7,392 bases of DNA from an uncultured Bacteroidota bacterium (GTDB taxonomy: Bacteria; Bacteroidota; Bacteroidia; B-17B0; Aurantibacillaceae). The position numbers were made by a program, and so were the translations under genes. Below are positions 6,603-7,392 of the stretch, piece after piece. Within the stretch, counting starts at the first letter, position 1, and each line of letters opens with the position of its first letter. The notes under the pieces are model-generated. The model searched no databases. It saw only the letters and a program-made list of their open reading frames with translations, and had not been told where the DNA came from. The stretch is from assembly GCA_937868675.1 (NCBI GenBank), contig CALMNJ010000075.1, positions 1 through 7,392 of the forward strand. Reading direction: 5' to 3'.

Positions 6603-7392
6603 TGTTCCTGCCGTTTAATTAATTTTAGTACCGACTTTATACTTACCATACCTGTGGCAAAGGCCAGCAGTGCGCTAAAGATAAGCATTATTACAAAGTT
6701 TATCATCCATGTATTGCCAGGTCCCTTGATCATGTTAAACGTTAAGTAATTGATAAGAAAAAGTCCTACAATAAATAGAAATAACGAAGTCAGTAACTTT
6801 TTATTGACATGAAAATTAAAAACTTTATAACAAATATAAACCTGTAGCAGCCCAGTTAGCATTTGGGTTACCAGACTTGAAATGGCGCTGCCCAGCGCAT
6901 GCATTTTAGGAATGAGGATAAGATTGAGTCCCACATTAATTACTATGCCACCCATGGCAACATAATTCTGTTTTTTGAGATTGCCACTGGCAGTAAGCAG
7001 TGTGCCAAAAATATAGGAGAGTGAAATGGCCGTGAAACAGTTGAGCAGTACGGCCAAAATTTCATAACCCTGTGTATCACCCGTATAAATTTTATCAAAA
7101 AAACGCTCGGCATAAAAAATGGTGCTGATTGAAACAATAAGTGCCGGGGTGAGCAAAAGAGTGAAGGACATTTTTACAACCTTTTCAATGCTTTCTTTGT
7201 GTTTGATCATGCGGCTGAACATGGGGAGCAACTGAACCGAGAACAGGTACGCAATTTGGTTGGCTGCATCAAGCAGCCTGAAACTTTTGGCATAAATACC
7301 GCTTTGCTGCTTGCCGAAATCGCCAGGCAGCAGCTTGGCTATCATAACACTGTCAAACCGGTTGTAAAAAGCCATGAGCAAAAAAAGCACAG
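6599..7392 (-). CDS. Polysaccharide flippase, Wzx/MATE-like, C-terminal part (5' end outside window)
   Basis: About 264 visible residues of a polytopic membrane protein that continues beyond the right edge. The frame is open to 7392, and the GTG at 7390 is probably an internal Val codon. Full-length relatives are usually around 430-490 residues, so roughly the C-terminal half or more is present. Family marks, counting from that GTG codon, are YNRFDSVMIAKL (9-20), like the R-x-D-x-x-M motif of these flippases, and LLTASGNLKKQNYVAMGG (131-148) followed by NLILIPKMHALGSAISS (156-172), the typical NL-x-L-x-P-x-x-x-x-x-G-A pattern. About seven or eight hydrophobic segments are visible. It probably moves undecaprenyl-linked oligosaccharide across the inner membrane. 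Its stop overlaps the Wzz-like start as ATGA, so the two are translationally coupled. Any promoter lies outside the window. Confidence 0.87.
   Translation of the reverse strand, partial: VLFLLMAFYNRFDSVMIAKLLPGDFGKQQSGIYAKSFRLLDAANQIAYLFSVQLLPMFSRMIKHKESIEKVVKMSFTLLLTPALIVSISTIFYAERFFDKIYTGDTQGYEILAVLLNCFTAISLSYIFGTLLTASGNLKKQNYVAMGGIVINVGLNLILIPKMHALGSAISSLVTQMLTGLLQVYICYKVFNFHVNKKLLTSLFLFIVGLFLINYLTFNMIKGPGNTWMINFVIMLIFSALLAFATGMVSIKSVLKLIKRQEQ

Overview
The window looks like chromosomal DNA from a member of the Bacteroidota. The reasons are a purK promoter that fits the phylum-specific TTG / TAnnTTTG consensus, mostly weak Shine-Dalgarno sites, an exported protein ending its signal peptide in the typical QAQ style, and a small zinc-ribbon protein of a kind I know mainly from this phylum. 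I cannot place it more finely, and I did no database search.

Layout. Positions 1-1618 (+ strand) hold three closely spaced genes of unknown function: a 62-residue protein at the window edge that may be 5'-truncated, a 178-residue predicted lipoprotein, and a 274-residue cysteine-rich predicted secreted protein starting one base after the lipoprotein stop. A 119-base gap carries a good candidate promoter for purK (1738-2877), which encodes an ATP-grasp enzyme of purine synthesis. It is followed after 21 bases by a 118-residue four-cysteine zinc-ribbon protein (2899-3255). No purE lies in the window.

Positions 3267-7392 (- strand) converge on the zinc-ribbon gene with only 11 bases between the stop codons. 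They form one tightly packed cell-surface polysaccharide unit, read from right to left: the C-terminal part of a Wzx-type flippase (running off the window), a Wzz-type chain-length regulator, an O-antigen ligase/polymerase-family membrane protein, and a class I SAM-dependent methyltransferase. Every junction overlaps (4, 20 and 4 bases), so the four are probably one transcript with coupled translation. The flippase would move lipid-linked repeat units across the inner membrane, the ligase/polymerase would join or transfer them outside, and the Wzz protein would set chain length. The methyltransferase may modify the glycan or a precursor. Its substrate is not visible. No glycosyltransferase lies in the window.

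I saw no RNA gene, insertion sequence, CRISPR array or long repeat. No gene-free stretch exceeds 300 bases. Nothing here is clearly a new system. The least explained part is the lipoprotein / cysteine-rich exported protein pair.
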